NCBI GenBank assembly: GCA_022702705.1
Contig: CM040432.1
Span: 49,130,540-49,194,539, forward strand
Length of the DNA stretch: 64,000 nucleotides
Reading direction: 5' to 3'
Source: Papilionanthe hookeriana x Papilionanthe teres
Taxonomy: Eukaryota; Streptophyta; Magnoliopsida; Asparagales; Orchidaceae
Both the position numbers and the translations under genes were made by a program. This document shows, piece after piece, positions 37,745 through 50,475 of this stretch (position 1 is the stretch's first letter; every line of letters starts with the position of its first letter). The notes beneath the pieces are model-generated. The model worked only from the letters and a program-made list of their open reading frames with translations, searched no databases and was not told where the DNA came from.

Positions 37745-38105
37745 TTCTAGACAAATGATCAGCAATTTGGTTTTCAGTTCCTTTTCTATCTACTATTTGA
37801 AAATCAAATTCTTGCAGAAGTAATACCCATCTTATAATTCTACGTTTAGAATCCTTCTTAGATAATAGATATTTAATAACAGGATGATCAGTATGAACTA
37901 TGCATTTAGTACCAGAAGATAAGGTCTAAATTTATCGAAGGCATATACTTATAGCTAGAAGCTCTTTCTCGGTGGTAGTGTAACTTCTTTGTGTTTCGAT
38001 GAGAGTTTTACTAGCATAATATACAACTTTGAAAATTTTCTCATATTTTTGTCCCAATACAGCTCCAATTGCAAAATCACTTGCATCACACATTAATTCA
38101 AAAGA
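37745..38105 (-). pseudogene. RNase H region of B pol
   Basis: CDASDFAIGAVLGQKYEK, VVYYASKTLIETQ and TTTEKELLAIS carry two of the acidic residues. The part with HTDHP/ADHLSR continues in a second frame after about 37930. Adjoins RT upstream and the zinc segment downstream. Confidence 0.82.
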
Positions 38106-39260
38106 TTTATTCCAATTAGGTGCAATAATGATGGGTGCAGTTATTAATTTTTCTTTTAGAATATTAAAAGCATTAATACATTCTTTATTAAATTCAAATT
38201 TTGCATTTTTTTCCAAAAAATGACAAAGAGGTTTAGCAATTTTAGAAAAATCCTTTATGTATCTTCTATAAAATCCGAGCATGACCTAGAAATCTTCTCG
38301 CATCGATAATGATAGTAGGTGGTTGCAATTCGACAATAATTTTCACTTTTGCTTGATCTACTTCCATCCCTTTTTTGACACTTTGTGACCAAGTACAATT
38401 CCTTCGTGACCATGAATTGACATTTTTCCCGGTTAAGAACTAAATTTGTTTTTTCACATCTTTTCGGAACTTTGGCTATGTTTTCCAAACAAGATTCAAA
38501 AGAAGTTCCAAAAACTAAAAAATCGTCCATGAATATTTCAATTCCTTTGTCAATCAAATCACAAAATATTGACATCATACATCTTTGAAAAGTTGTAGGT
38601 GCATTACATAAACCAAAAGGCATTCTTCTAAAAGAAAATGTTCCATAAGGACTTGTAAATGTTGTCTTTTCTTGGTCCTCAGGAGAAATAAATAATTGAT
38701 GATAACCGGAATATCCATCCGAGAAAACGAAATACGGGTGTCCGACTAATTTATCGAGCATTTGATCCAAGAAAGGTAAAGGAAAATGATCCTTTCTAGT
38801 GGCTTTATTTAATTTTCTATAGTCGATACAAATTCGCCATTCGGTAACTTGTCTTGTAGGAATTAGTTCATTTTTATCATTAACAATGACAGTTACACCT
38901 CCTTTCTTCGGAACACAATGAATAGGACTTACCTATTGACAATCCGAAATAGGATAAATAATACCAGCATCTAACCACTTAATAATTTCTTTTTTAACAA
39001 CCTATTTCATGATAGGATTTAATCTTCTTTGTGATTCTATAGTAGGTTTAAAATTTTCTTCCATTAAGATTCTATGCATGCGAATGGAAGGGCTTATTCC
39101 TCTTATATCGGCAATAGTCCAACCAAAAGCTTTCTTATAATTCTTTAACACACCTAGTAGTTTTTCTTCTTGATCTCTACTCGGTTCGAAGAAATAATAA
39201 CGAGGTAAAGTTAACGAATTTCCAAGAAACGCATATTTTAAATGTGAAGGTAACATTTTT
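38106..39260 (-). pseudogene. Reverse transcriptase region of B pol
   Basis: The N-terminal segment 39002-39256 has FGWTIADIRGISPSIRMHRI. The fingers lie in broken frames to 38770. The palm at 38255-38770 has FSDGYSGYHQLFISPEDQEK, TTFTSPYGTFSFRRMPFGLC and the active site IFMDDFLVFGTSFES, so catalytic Asp residues remain. The thumb/connection continues as GFYRRYIKDFSKIAKPLCHF. Frameshifts at about 38255-38290 and 38770-39000. Confidence 0.88.
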
Positions 39261-39958
39261 AATTCCGGTTCGGGGGCTCTTTTAATTGATGGTAAAAGTA
39301 TATCATTTTGAGTTGTCTAAAGTTTCCCAATTATCTTTAATAAAATGAGTCTCTTCTTCTTCTACTACTTCATTTTCATCGGTTAAAAATTCAAATTTTT
39401 CTTCGAAATGACTTTACATTTTCTTGATAATGTTTTTCAATTAAATAATCAATTATATCCATTCGATAACATTTCTCTTTATCGGGGTACTTCATTGATT
39501 TAAGAACATTGAATTTAATTTCTTGATTATTAACTCTCATGGTTAGTTCTCCCTTTTGCACATCGATCATAGCTCGTCCAGGTAGCTAGAAAAGGTCTCC
39601 TAAAATAATAGGTATCTCTTTATCTTCTTCCATATCAAGTACTATGAAATCTACGGGGAAGATAAATTTATCCACTTTAACAAGGACATCCTCTATAACT
39701 CCTTTTGGATAAGTGATAGATCTATCAGCTAGCTCGAAGGGTTACGGTGGTGGGAGTAATATCTCTAAATCCGATCTTCGAAAGATAGAAAATGGCATGA
39801 GAATAATACTTGCTCCTAAATCACATAAAGCTTTTCCACAAAATTTTTCTCCGATAGCACGGGGTATAGTGAAACTTCCGGGATCCTTAAGCTTTTCGGG
39901 TAATTTCTTTTGATTTATTGCACTGCATTCTTCACTTAATGCAACATTTTCAAAAGCT
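39261..39958 (-). pseudogene. Protease and linker region of B
   Basis: Active site CDLGAS lies at about 39800-39830 (complement of GCTCCTAAATCACATAA). The rest (VDKFIFPVDFIVLDMEEDKE type) reads in a shifted frame at about 39600-39700. The linker to RT at 39261-39540 is frame-broken. The + frame 39713-39913 is a shadow. Confidence 0.75.
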
Positions 39959-41620
39959 TCAAATTTTTCTTTTTTTGCTTAAAATATCCTTCATAAATTT
40001 TGCGTAAGTTGGCATTTGTTCTAAAGCTTCAGCAAAAAGTATGTTAATAGTAAGTTTCTTAAAGATTTCAAATAACTTAGAAAATTGATGATCTAGTTTC
40101 TGCTGTTTAAGTCTTTGAGGAAAAGGTGGTGGTAGTTTTTCAACTTCCACATTAACAGGTATAACAATCTGATCTTGACTAGGGGAGAGAGTTTCTTTAG
40201 GTTTTTCAATCTCTTCAACCTCAATCTCTTTTTCAATTTCATTCTGCATTCATTCTTTTAATTCCTTTCCACTTTAAGTTGCACAGCTCTAACTTGTTCA
40301 TGTTCTTTTCCAGTTTCCTTTGGATTAATTTCAACATTACTAGGAAGTGTTCCTACAGGTCTGTTATTAATTAAAGTAGCAATTTGCCCCATTTGATTTT
40401 TAATATTACGAATAATTTGTATTTTGATTTTGTAATTGATTATTCATTTGTAAAATTAATTCTTCTATTGATAATTTTTTCGTTGATTATTAAATCCATG
40501 AGGTTTATAATTTGGATTAACTTGATTATTCCAATTTCCGAGTGGGATGAGATTGATTATTACCCCATTGTTTTTGTGAATTATTTCGAGTTAAAATTAG
40601 GATGATTTTTCCACTCGGGATTATAATAATTTGAATAAGGATTATTTTTAATTGCAATAGCTTGTAAATTTTCAATAGTTTGAGAATCTTCGATATTAGC
40701 GAGTTATTATGTGAAATATTAATTGCAAAATTATCTAATTTCTTAGACATTCTTGCTACTTCTGAAGCTAAGATAGAAAAGGCTTCATTATCATGAATAC
40801 TTGCCATCTTTTTAGGATTAATCCTTTTGGAAGGCCATTGAAAATTGTTATTAGTCATTTCTTCAATTAAAGTGTAAGCTTCAAATGATTTAGACATTAA
40901 AGAACCTCCAGCAGCAGTATCAATAATTGATTTTAAAGATCCAACTAATCCATTATAAAATGTTTGAATAATTAACCAATTAGGTAAAGTATGATGAGGA
41001 CATTTTCTTAATAGTTCTTTAAATCTTTCCCAAGTTTCATATATTGTCTCCCCGTCAAATTGACTAAACAAAGTTATATCATTTCTTAATTTAGCAGTTT
41101 TAGATGGAGGAAAATATTTAGCAAGAAATTTTTGTGCCATTTCAGCCCATGTTTTAATAGAACCAGTCGCTAATGAGTTTAACCACATTTTTGCTTTATC
41201 TCTTAAAGAAAAAGGAAATAGTCTAAGTCTAATAGCATCATCAGAAACATTGTTATAATTAAAGGTAGCACAAAGTTCTAAAAAACTAACAAGGTGTAAA
41301 TTTGGATCCTCATTTGGTGTTCCACCAAATTGATTGTTTTGCACCATTTGAATAATAGACGGTTTAAGTTCAAAGAATTAGCATCTACGAGTGGGTATTT
41401 CAATACTACTTATGAAGCTCATCAGCTGTAGGGTTAGCATAATCCCTTAATGGTTTATAAACATTTTGATCATTAAGTTCGATTGGATTTTGTAAAGTAG
41501 CCATTTCTTGAAATTTTTGAATTTGTTTTCCCTTTTTAATTTTTCTAATTGTTCTTTCTAATTCGAGAATCTAAAGGTATTAATCCTTGAGAACCAAATC
41601 TTTGCATAAAACAAGGAATA
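39959..41620 (-). pseudogene. gag of B
   Basis: The long frame 40526-41347 (273 codons) covers most of the capsid domain: EDPNLHLVSFLELCATFNYN, LRLFPFSLRDKAKMWLNSL, TIYETWERFKELLRKCPHHT and NNNFQWPSKRINPKKM. The C-terminal linker (39959-40249) has PPPFPQRLKQQKLDHQFSKL and FAEALEQMPTYAKFMKDILS, the Athila-type gag-protease junction. A frameshift near 40650 and the start of gag (about 41350-41620) are damaged. It packages element RNA in virus-like particles when intact. Confidence 0.9.
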
Positions 41621-41637
41621 AAAATTTTTATATATAC

Positions 41638-41645
<8 letters not shown>

Positions 41646-41696
<51 letters not shown>
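41646..41696. repeat. (TA)25 microsatellite
   Basis: Uninterrupted TA dinucleotides between gag and PBS of B. Likely unstable in length. Confidence 0.97.
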
Positions 41697-41698
<2 letters not shown>

Positions 41699-41740
41699 AA
41701 ATATAATATTAAAAAAAAAAATTATAACTATTCTATTTCT

Positions 41741-41758
41741 TCCCCGGCAACGGCGCCA
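41741..41758 (-). promoter_or_regulatory. Primer-binding site of B (tRNA-Asp)
   Basis: Sense TGGCGCCGTTGCCGGGGA, complementary to the 3' end of plant tRNA-Asp(GUC). It starts six nt after the 5' LTR end (GGGTCA). tRNA-Asp priming is typical of Athila-group elements. Confidence 0.92.
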
Positions 41759-41764
41759 AAAACT

Positions 41765-43590
41765 TGACCCGATTTTTGTACTTCCAAATACAAGAATTTG
41801 TTACCACTGCTAGAAAATTTAATTTCTGGCGAAGTCGCGAAACACTTGACCTGGAAAAACTTGCTATATAAATGTGTACCAAATAAAACTTTTTAAATAT
41901 ATGTTTATATAGCAAAATAGAATTTTAAAAAGAAAATATTTTATATACTTTTTGGGTACTACGCAAGTATACGTATCTTTTCAAGTAATATAGGGCTTTG
42001 AAACAAAGTCCCAAGTATCGATCCCACGGGAAAAAATTATAGTAATAAATTTCTAAATATTGTATTTCAAAAATCTTTTTGTGTTTTAATCTAACTATAA
42101 ATTACTATTAATTTACTAGATGCAAATAAAGAAAACAATAATAAGACAATGATTTTGTGAAAACTATATAAAATAAACAACTTTCTTCTCTTCAATTAAT
42201 TAAGATTTTTAAGATAATTTAATATTCATTGGAGAATTTGATTTGTGGTATTGTGCCAAATAGAAGCATTCCTATTATTTACCCTTTGATCCAGGCGCAA
42301 AGAACAATGGCTAATTTACTGGATCGAGTCCGGATGTATTGTTAGTAGAATGGGTTAATCTAGACTCACACTACTTAGATGTCCGAGGGTGGCTATGGTC
42401 GGCCCTACTAGTGACCCTTTCTGTCTATAAATCAAATTATAAGAATTTAGTCTCTCACTCTAAAAACTTATCAATTACTATGCCCTTTAAATCTTATCTT
42501 CCTATTTATTTGCACTTCACCTTGAATAGCCCGCACATGGCCTTCGACTACCCAGGATTCATGTGACACTTACAAGTTAAGAGTTTTCTCCTTCGAGGTC
42601 TCAAAACTCTTGACGGGTTTTAACGATTTAAATGGTCGATTTAAAAAGTAAAGTAAGATCAGGTATTAATGTCATCACAATGTTTTGAAAATATTTTGAA
42701 TTTCAATTCTCCATCGAATCTTTTATTATCTTATTTATCTCTTCATAATTGAAGGAAGAAAGTAAACTAACTACTCAGAACACATTGAATATAAACATCA
42801 AAAAATAATAAATAAACTTTGATTAAAATATAAAATACTTATCTCAAATATTCCTTCTACAGATCTTTTGATTCCTACTGACTCCACAGTGTAATGAACT
42901 CCAGATGCAACAACTTGAAAATAAACTCACTAAACTAAACAAAAGTGGCCCTAAATTTATCTCTCTATTTCTCTCTCTAAGGATGAGAGATCCTAAAGTG
43001 GATAAGAGAAAGGGTTTACAATGGGGGGCACATTTTTCTGAAGAAATGGACTCCTATTTATAGGCTTCAAGGGTTGCCTTGAGGAACTTCTTCAAAACAT
43101 GTCCACATTCAATGAATCTTCTAGAAGGTCTGTCTGGTGCCTAGGAGCCGGAATCTGACGTCAAGGCGCCAGACACCGCGTCCAGTTCTTCGCACCTCTT
43201 CACTTTGGCTCGCACCTCTTCGCAATTAAAACCATTTTGGAGCTCCAAATGCAATGTATCACATGTCCTATTATCAAGGAACAACTGCCAGTCTTCTAGA
43301 ATGTCCGATAAGCGCTCACTCAGTCAAAATAACCGTTCGAAACGTTGTCGAAAACTTGACCGGTTTACGTATCGAGTCTGGCGGTTAGGCGCCAGGCCAT
43401 ATTTTTTTATACTTTTTGTATTTTGCTCCATTTTTGCTCCTTTTTGCTCCTTTTTTCTCCTTTTTCCTTTTTGGACCTTTTTACATCACCTACATCCAAA
43501 AACACAAAAAAATACCTTTCATTAAAACATAATATACTTAGAAATTGATAAGAATTAAGACATAAAAAATAGGTATTTTTTTATAGATCA
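41765..43590 (-). repeat. 5' LTR of B (1,826 bp)
   Basis: Right copy, TGACCCGA...GATCA on +, matching 30290-32134 throughout. It differs by scattered substitutions and small deletions, including loss of one GC palindrome near 43379-43396. Followed by TSD GTGGC. Confidence 0.95.
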
Positions 43591-43974
43591 GTGGCATCGA
43601 GGGCGCCGTCGGTGAGATTCTCTAAAATTGAACATTTTGTGATTTTTCTCAATTTTAGGCCTCATCTTCATCTGTTCGATCCTCTTTATTTTATATTTTA
43701 ATTAATTTAGTGATGTATTAACAAATTTCACATTTATATATATTAAATCCATGTTTTTGCAATACACAATACATAACACACATAAGTAGGGATTCTTTCA
43801 ACCTAAATCCATCAATCAGCATCGCAATCCAAGCCACAACACTCAAAACACTGAAAACAAACATTTCAAACTTAATCTCATCTATCATCGAGATTAAAAG
43901 CAAACTAATCGAACACACGAACAAACATTGTTTAAATCGAAACACAATATCTTGAAATAAACTAATTAAGTCTA
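43591..43974 (-). other. TSD (right copy) and spacer of C downstream of proximal ORF
   Basis: GTGGC (43591-43595), then the rest of C's GC-word cluster (GGGCGCCGTCGGTGAG, 43607-43622) and AT-rich sequence to the ORF stop. Joined to 30284 before B inserted. The - frame 43718-43945 has no family match. Confidence 0.7.
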
Positions 43975-45135
43975 CTACTCTTCTAAACTAGTACTGGTCT
44001 CTCCTTTGATATCTCCCATTGTTTGAACATGGACAAATAAGTTGTAAAAAGGTCTGAATGGGAATTCTTCAGTGGAATCTTCCTTAATCCATCCCATCTT
44101 TATCATCAATCGAACCAAACTTGCTTCAAATTTTCCAGTATGGTCAAAATGCTCTTTCATTTTCCAATAGATGTGATCGAAGAAATCAAACATATTGTTA
44201 ACTGTGCTTGTTAAGTTCTGTACCTGATTCTCCAGACTTTTGATTTTATGCATGAGTATTGGTGTCTTGTCTGCTACTAAAGGTTGAACTGGAACAGAAT
44301 TATGCGAAGCTTGATCCAGGATCAAACCTACATCACTCTCTCCATCAATGATTGGGAACATCTGAGTTGGATCTAAGGCTTTCCAAGGTAGCAATATCTT
44401 CTCCCAAACCTCGTACGAAACTTGAAACAAAATGCAAATCGAGAAAGTTGTGGAAGGATTTCCAAGCCCTTGGGATGATCCTTGAACGATCAGGCCATAA
44501 ACAGATTTGACAATAATCGATCCAATATCAATAGGCCATCCCCTCTGAATGCAGTAGTTTAAGATTGCACTTTCTTTCATAACCTTGCCAATTTTCATCA
44601 TCGGCAACAATTTTCCAGAGATGAAAAAGTGCCTGTGTTTTGAAACAGGATTTAAGAGAGTAGCAGAGAAACTAACATACATGTTCTCTCTAACTTCCCA
44701 TTCATCGGTTTCGTCCGTCAAAAATTGATATATCTCATTCATCTTTTCTTTCGTCGGCACGAAATTTGAAAAGTAACAGACTGGCACATTCTCAAGCATA
44801 TATAACTCATTAATTTTCCCGGAATTAAATGTAATCCACCTACCTCGCACATAAATGCTTCCTTGGTTGATTCCATGAAAATTTGTGTAGAATTTTTTAA
44901 CCACTGGAAAGACTACTGCGGCAGTAGTGTAGGAGAACACTTTCCATCTTCTTCGCACAATCATTTCTTTAATTGGTGACAAATAATCACTTTGTCCTCT
45001 ATTATAAAATCATCTTTCTTTAATCAATCTTTTCTTTGAGATTACCTTGTTGAAGAGTCGCTGCGCCTCTGCACTGACGAACGTTCTCCTGTTGTAAACT
45101 CGAAATCTTGGGTTGTCAATCGAATTCGAAGCCAT
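43975..45135 (-). pseudogene. Proximal envelope-like ORF of C (one stop)
   Basis: The best preserved envelope-like ORF here: about 386 codons in one frame from MASNSIDNPRFRVYNRRTF (45135) to the stop at 43975, interrupted only by TGA at 45012-45010. Landmarks: FPVVKKFYTNFHGINQGSIY, LTDETDEWEVRENMY, NPVSKHRHFFISGKLLPMMK, RGWPIDIGSIIVKSVYGLIV; a helical stretch KIKSLENQVQNLTSTVNNMF (about residue 290) and FPFRPFYNLFVHVQ near the end. No signal peptide or clear membrane span is visible, so a true envelope function is doubtful. Full-length homologue of A's proximal ORF and paralogue of the distal ORFs. Confidence 0.8.
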
Positions 45136-45316
45136 TTGAGAAGATTGAAGAGAGAATCCATTCATTTTTGGGAGTTTAGAATGCTTAGGAACCATCCATA
45201 GGAGTTTATAAAGGATAAATTCGTTAAAAACCGCCAAAAATCATCGTTTTGAACACGAAAAACTACCCACTCGCCGATCCTACTGTCGGCGGCCTCGAAG
45301 GCGTCGTCGGTGAGCC
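45136..45316 (-). other. GC-word spacer of C and left TSD GAGCC
   Basis: CTCGCCGATCCTACTGTCGG, CGGCCTCGAAGGCG and TCGTCGGTGAGCC (45271-45316). The giant solo LTR inserted at the end of this cluster; GAGCC (45312-45316) is the left TSD. Confidence 0.75.
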
Positions 45317-47669
45317 TGTTGACCTCATTTTTGGTGAGGTCTTTTATTCTCTCCTTAGTGCTTAAGATTTAGCCTTAGGTTTTCCCTTTGACTATCTTAG
45401 AGGACTAGAAATGGGACCCACCACTTAGAAACTCAAACCACTTCTTAACTCCCTTCAAACCCCACATGTTTGATTATAAACCCCTAAACCACTTGGAGGG
45501 TTAAGATCAAATGTGGAGGTTTAAAAATGAGTTCCCTATAGAACTCTTTGGCCTTATGACTACCCTGGGTGACCTGGTCTGGTGAGAGTTGACCTGCACA
45601 AATTACACTTTCACACACATTCCAAATCCTAAAACCATTCATGGCTAGCTTGACTTCTTGACTCATGTAGGTAATTCATATGGATGGTCCCCAACCCCTA
45701 AGCCCTTGGCTAAGAGGGTTAGGAACAACATAGTGAATACCTCAAATGAGTCCTCTCATGGCTCTTGTGGGCTTGATATGGCTTCATGGCTCAACTAAAG
45801 TGATTCCATTCTACTCAAACTTGATCAATCTTCATTTTTCCAAAATTTCAATTTTTAACCCCCGGGGCCCTACACCCACTAAACCTACCAAATGCCCTTG
45901 AAACTACCCAAAATTTGCAAAATCACCTAAATTACCCAAAATTCCTCAAAATTAATCCTAAACATTTCCCCACAGTCAAATTGATCATTCATAGCCAAAT
46001 ATACCAAAATTTCTAAAAATACCCCCCAATACCCTCCAAATACCCAAAATGCCCTTCTTAACCAAAAAATCCATAAATTCGAAAAATTCCCAAAAAATTT
46101 CAGTAAATCCCAAATATTTCTAATTTCATTTTGTTCAACTACACCATAAGCCAATTTTGTCAATTTAACCCACTTTTACCAAAACCCCCAATTTGACCCA
46201 TTTTTAACCCAAGTGAACCCAATGTCAAACTAAACCACTCCAATTAACCTCAATGTTGATCCAATCCAATTCTAAACTTCAATTCAATATCCCCAATATC
46301 AATCTAGACCAAATCCAAGCCTAATTTGATTGACATTTGGATCCAATTCCAATTTGAAGCTTAAGGCCCAATTTTAGCCCATGACCTAAACCTAGCCCAA
46401 ACCAACCCAATTCAACACCAATTAACCCCAAATATTTTCCTAAACCTTCCTAATATCCCCAAAAACAAAACACTAACAATATTTTCCCCAAATTTGAACC
46501 TAAACTCCACCCAAACCTAACCCAAAACCAAAATCCCCATTTTTGGCCTAAACCCAAACCTAACCCAAATGGGCCCAAATCCCAAAATCAAAGCCCAACC
46601 AAAGTTGAAAACTCTTTGTAACACTCCCATAAACATTTCTCAACATTAATGTTACATCAAATCCAACCTTATCCGAACCTTAGCCCAAGTTAGTCCAATT
46701 TGACCCACTTTGGCCCCTTTACCAAAAAAGCCCAAATTAAATCCAATTCCACTTTAAATGACAACAAACCTTTTCTAAATGTTCATGACACATCACTAAG
46801 CTAAACCCAACACTTGGTTGGCCCAATCCTTCACAAAATTTCCATCCACCAATTTGTTTTCAACCTAAAGGCCCACTTTCTTAAACCATCCTAAAAGCCC
46901 ATCCAAAATGATTTCAAAAAGCCCAAAATCCATTCCAAAGCCCACATGAGATTTCCTCTCATCATCCCTTTGATTTAAATCATTCCCTAAGTTTCAAACT
47001 CATCATCAAATTATCCTAAATTAATCCTCATGCCAACCTCCCCTAAAGTTATCAAAAATTCCAACATCCTTTCTCATGCAATTGAGCTAACTTTTCCCTA
47101 AGCCAAATGAAACCATGAAGCCATCCTTAAGCCCCATGCAAGCCATGTGAGTGATGTTCATGTGACCATGCCATATTGGGCAAAAGGAGGAGCCTCTTTC
47201 TTGATTCCCTTAAAGTGATTAAGCACTCCCATGTTTCCCACTAAACCATGCTTAAACTTAAATATGCTTAGATGGTGACTTTTCCCCACTAAGCTAGCTG
47301 ACTCACCGATCTCCCTCGGCTCAAACCAAATCTTGGAGAGGTGAACCCAACCCATTTGCATGACTTGACCCATTTGGATCCAAAATCACTCCTCTCCCCA
47401 TACCACTTAAAGCTAAACTCTTTACACATGTCCATGGCTAATTGATCGCACCATTGCCGACCCACGACCCTTCGATCGAAGATGGTGACCTAACCACTGC
47501 CGGCCAGCCGCCTAGGTCACCGGAAAATGCCATGGCCGAGAGCTCCATGTGAGCCAAATTTTTCAATTCTTCCTTGCTGAGTTGTCCCAGTCCAATTCAA
47601 CACCATGGCTGTTCTTCTCTTGCATAGAGCAGTTGATCCCAACCCTCCTGGGAAGCCCTCCAGCCATGT

Positions 47670-47679
47670 CTATTTAAAC
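47670..47679 (+). promoter_or_regulatory. TATA-like box of giant solo LTR
   Basis: CTATTTAAAC, identical to 4204-4213 and in the same GC-rich context before CACCCTCTCGGCC. Confidence 0.5.
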
Positions 47680-50279
47680 TCACCACCCTCTCGGCCAAAC
47701 AAGGTGATGAACCGGACCTAAACAAAACTACGCCAAAATTGCTCCAGGACCTTCTCCTCACCTAGAACACTTGATCCCCATTGGATTCCAGCCTCAATTT
47801 CCCCCAGCTGAGCTCAATTTCTATGTTCAAATTTAAGCCCAAAACCAGGACATTTCCAAAACCTCCACCAAATCCAAATTAAACTCACCCACACCTACAC
47901 AGGACCAAGAGAAGGAGTTCCCCAGTGAAAGCCCCTCTCCAGGCCACCCATTTGCTCCAGCCCTCAAGCTTTGAAATCGGTTGTGGAAACTTTCATACCT
48001 AGACAATCCCCCAGAGCCAGAGACTTTATCTGGAGCTTCCCTGGGAGCAATCGAAGGTGACACAACTCTCTGATTCAAGCTACACCTCTCATAGCAAAGG
48101 TATGGATCATTCCTTCATCCCGAGCTTCCAGTGATTCTCCATTTTGTTTTACTTAATTTCATAGCATGTAAACCATATGGATGTGTTCGTCTCTTCAAGA
48201 CGAATCCATGCAAGCATAAAAACATGAAAATTTGTTGAGAAATGAGAGAGATCTTAGGGTTTTAGTGTGGACGGTCACGGGTGCACACCAGTCGTAGATG
48301 ATGACCAGGCGCCGTTCGATCGAGCGTGTATTGAGTGGACGGTCCAGATCGCTCCGAACCAGAGAATGTCACATGGAACCGCGGGCCCCTTGAGCGCTGA
48401 GTCAGATGGCGGCGTCGAATGGGAGCACGACGCGTGGGCTTTCGGAGCTGCCGAGGATTAGTCGGCGCCGCATGGATAAGTTGAAAAATATGGATTTTTT
48501 GATTTATTTAAATACCCAGAAATTAGAAAATCTATATCTTTGTGTGGGAAAATCATAAAAATAAACTAAAAATACCCTCTTGCTCAGTGAACAGAGGAAA
48601 ATAATGTGGAAAAGAAATCAAGTTATTTTGATGAGTATTTTATTTTTAATTAATTATTTACTCATTTCAGTATTTTGATTCTTCATTTGCATAGACAATT
48701 CACCATGGCATGAGACCATAGGGTTTTTGAAGCCTCTGATCTTGGGAACATTCCCTGAATTTTTCAAGGTCAAAGGCCATCTCTATGGAAAGTTAAGTAT
48801 TTTTCACTTAATGTCACTGTTTTTGGTATTTTAATTCTAATAATTTGCATGTTGCTTAGAAAATTCTATGAAAATTTTGAAGTTTCTTAAGACCAGAGGA
48901 CCCTAGGATAATTATATTTTGAGTTAATTCACTAATAATAACCCTAATTGGCTTAATTACTCAAAACTGAACTTTAATTAATTAGGGTTAACCACACATT
49001 AAAATAACTTGAAATTAATTCTCCACTGAACTTTAGGATTAGAGGAACCTCATATAAAAATTTAGAATCAATTGGAGATGATTAGCCCCACTAAATGAAT
49101 TAATTAAGTCACATGATCAAAATTAAATTTTAAAAATCCATAACTCCAAAAATACATTTCAAAAATTCACTAAATTGGTTTTATGGGCTCTCTGGTATCA
49201 GAGGAGTCTATAAAAATTAAAATTAGAATTTTCTAAATTTTTTTTTATTTTTAATCATATTTTAATATTTAAATAATTAAAAAATAATAAAAATCATAAA
49301 AATATTAAAAAACATAAAAATGTCATATTTTGACTCCTGATCACTTAGGAACAAACCAAATATTTTTCCCAATTCTCAAATTAAAGATATTGAACTTTAA
49401 ATGCTTAAAACAATTTTTAATATTAAAAAATGTATTTTCCAACCTTTTCACTGAATTAATTCCAATAAATCAAAGAAAAATCAAAAAATTATAAAAATTT
49501 TTTCTCTGAACTCCTTGATGTCAAAGAGATTTAAGAAAAATATAAAATTTATTTTTTAACTTTAATTTTATTTTATAATTAATTAATACTTTAAAATTCA
49601 AAATAATTATAATAAATAAAATATAATTCAAAAAATCACCAAAATTGGTCCAACTACTTCTCTAGTCATTAGGAACATCCAATAATTTTCTTAAGGACAG
49701 GAACCTTACCTTGGTCATGTTGTTGAATTTTCCTTGAAATCTCTTATTTTTCATTAAAAATAATTATATAAATAAATTAAATTCAGAAAAATCACATTTT
49801 CTTCTCTAATATCGTAATTGACATGTGAGTGAGGTGACATAAAAATTTCAAGTTCATTTGAGCTCAATTTAGTGAGTTATGAAATAAATAAGCCTGAAAG
49901 GGCATAAAGGTAATTAAAGAATTTAAACTCCTTAATTAAAATTTTAGGTTTAATTAAAATGGAGGGTAAAATATTTGATTTTATCTTTTTTGGATGATTG
50001 AAACTTTGGGAAATTAAAAGGGTAAGAACCCATTAATCACTTTTAATGAACCAAAATGAAACTTTAATTATTTAAACAATTTAAATTTTTGGAAGATTAA
50101 TGAAAATTTGAATTATTAAAAATAAGGATATAATTTGAGAGGATATTAATCCTTTAATAAAAAAATACCTAAATAAATCACTTCAATAATATTTAACTTT
50201 TAATTAAGATTAAAATGATAATCCAAACTAAGTAAATTAAAAATTAAAAAAATAAATAACCCCTAAATTAAAGAAAAGT

Positions 50280-50475
50280 TCAAAATATTAAATAATTTAA
50301 TAATTAAATTAAATTAAATTAAATTAAATTAAATTAATTAAAAATTAAATTAAATTAAATTAAACTAACATTTAAACATTTAAATTAAATTAAATTTAAA
50401 ATATTGAAATTAAATTAAATTAAATTTAAGTTAAATTCAATTAAATCAAATTTAAATTAAATTAAGTTAACATCA
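50280..50475 (+). repeat. AATTA-type low-complexity tract in solo LTR
   Basis: Interrupted AAATT repeats at the position homologous to 6790-7080. Confidence 0.85.

Larger units (their letters stand above)
30290..43590 (-). mobile_element. Complete Athila-type element B (13.3 kb)
   Basis: Both LTRs, PBS, PPT and TSD are present. Sense order: 5' LTR (43590-41765), PBS, (TA)n, gag, protease, RT, RNase H, integrase, post-pol block, small helical ORF, candidate intron, envelope-like ORF, 3' UTR with second PPT, PPT, 3' LTR. By eye the LTRs are well over 90% identical apart from short indels, so B is the youngest complete insertion here. Its coding regions nevertheless contain frameshifts, suggesting it was mobilised in trans or decayed after insertion. 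Confidence 0.95.

Noticed and set aside
41741..41758. tRNA-Asp gene fragment
   Set aside because: Only the last 18 nt of the tRNA are matched, on the complementary strand and at the fixed distance from an LTR end. It is a primer-binding site.
43975..45135. Host gene
   Set aside because: Its homologues occupy the same post-pol position in A, B, C and D, and it lies between GC-word spacers of element C.
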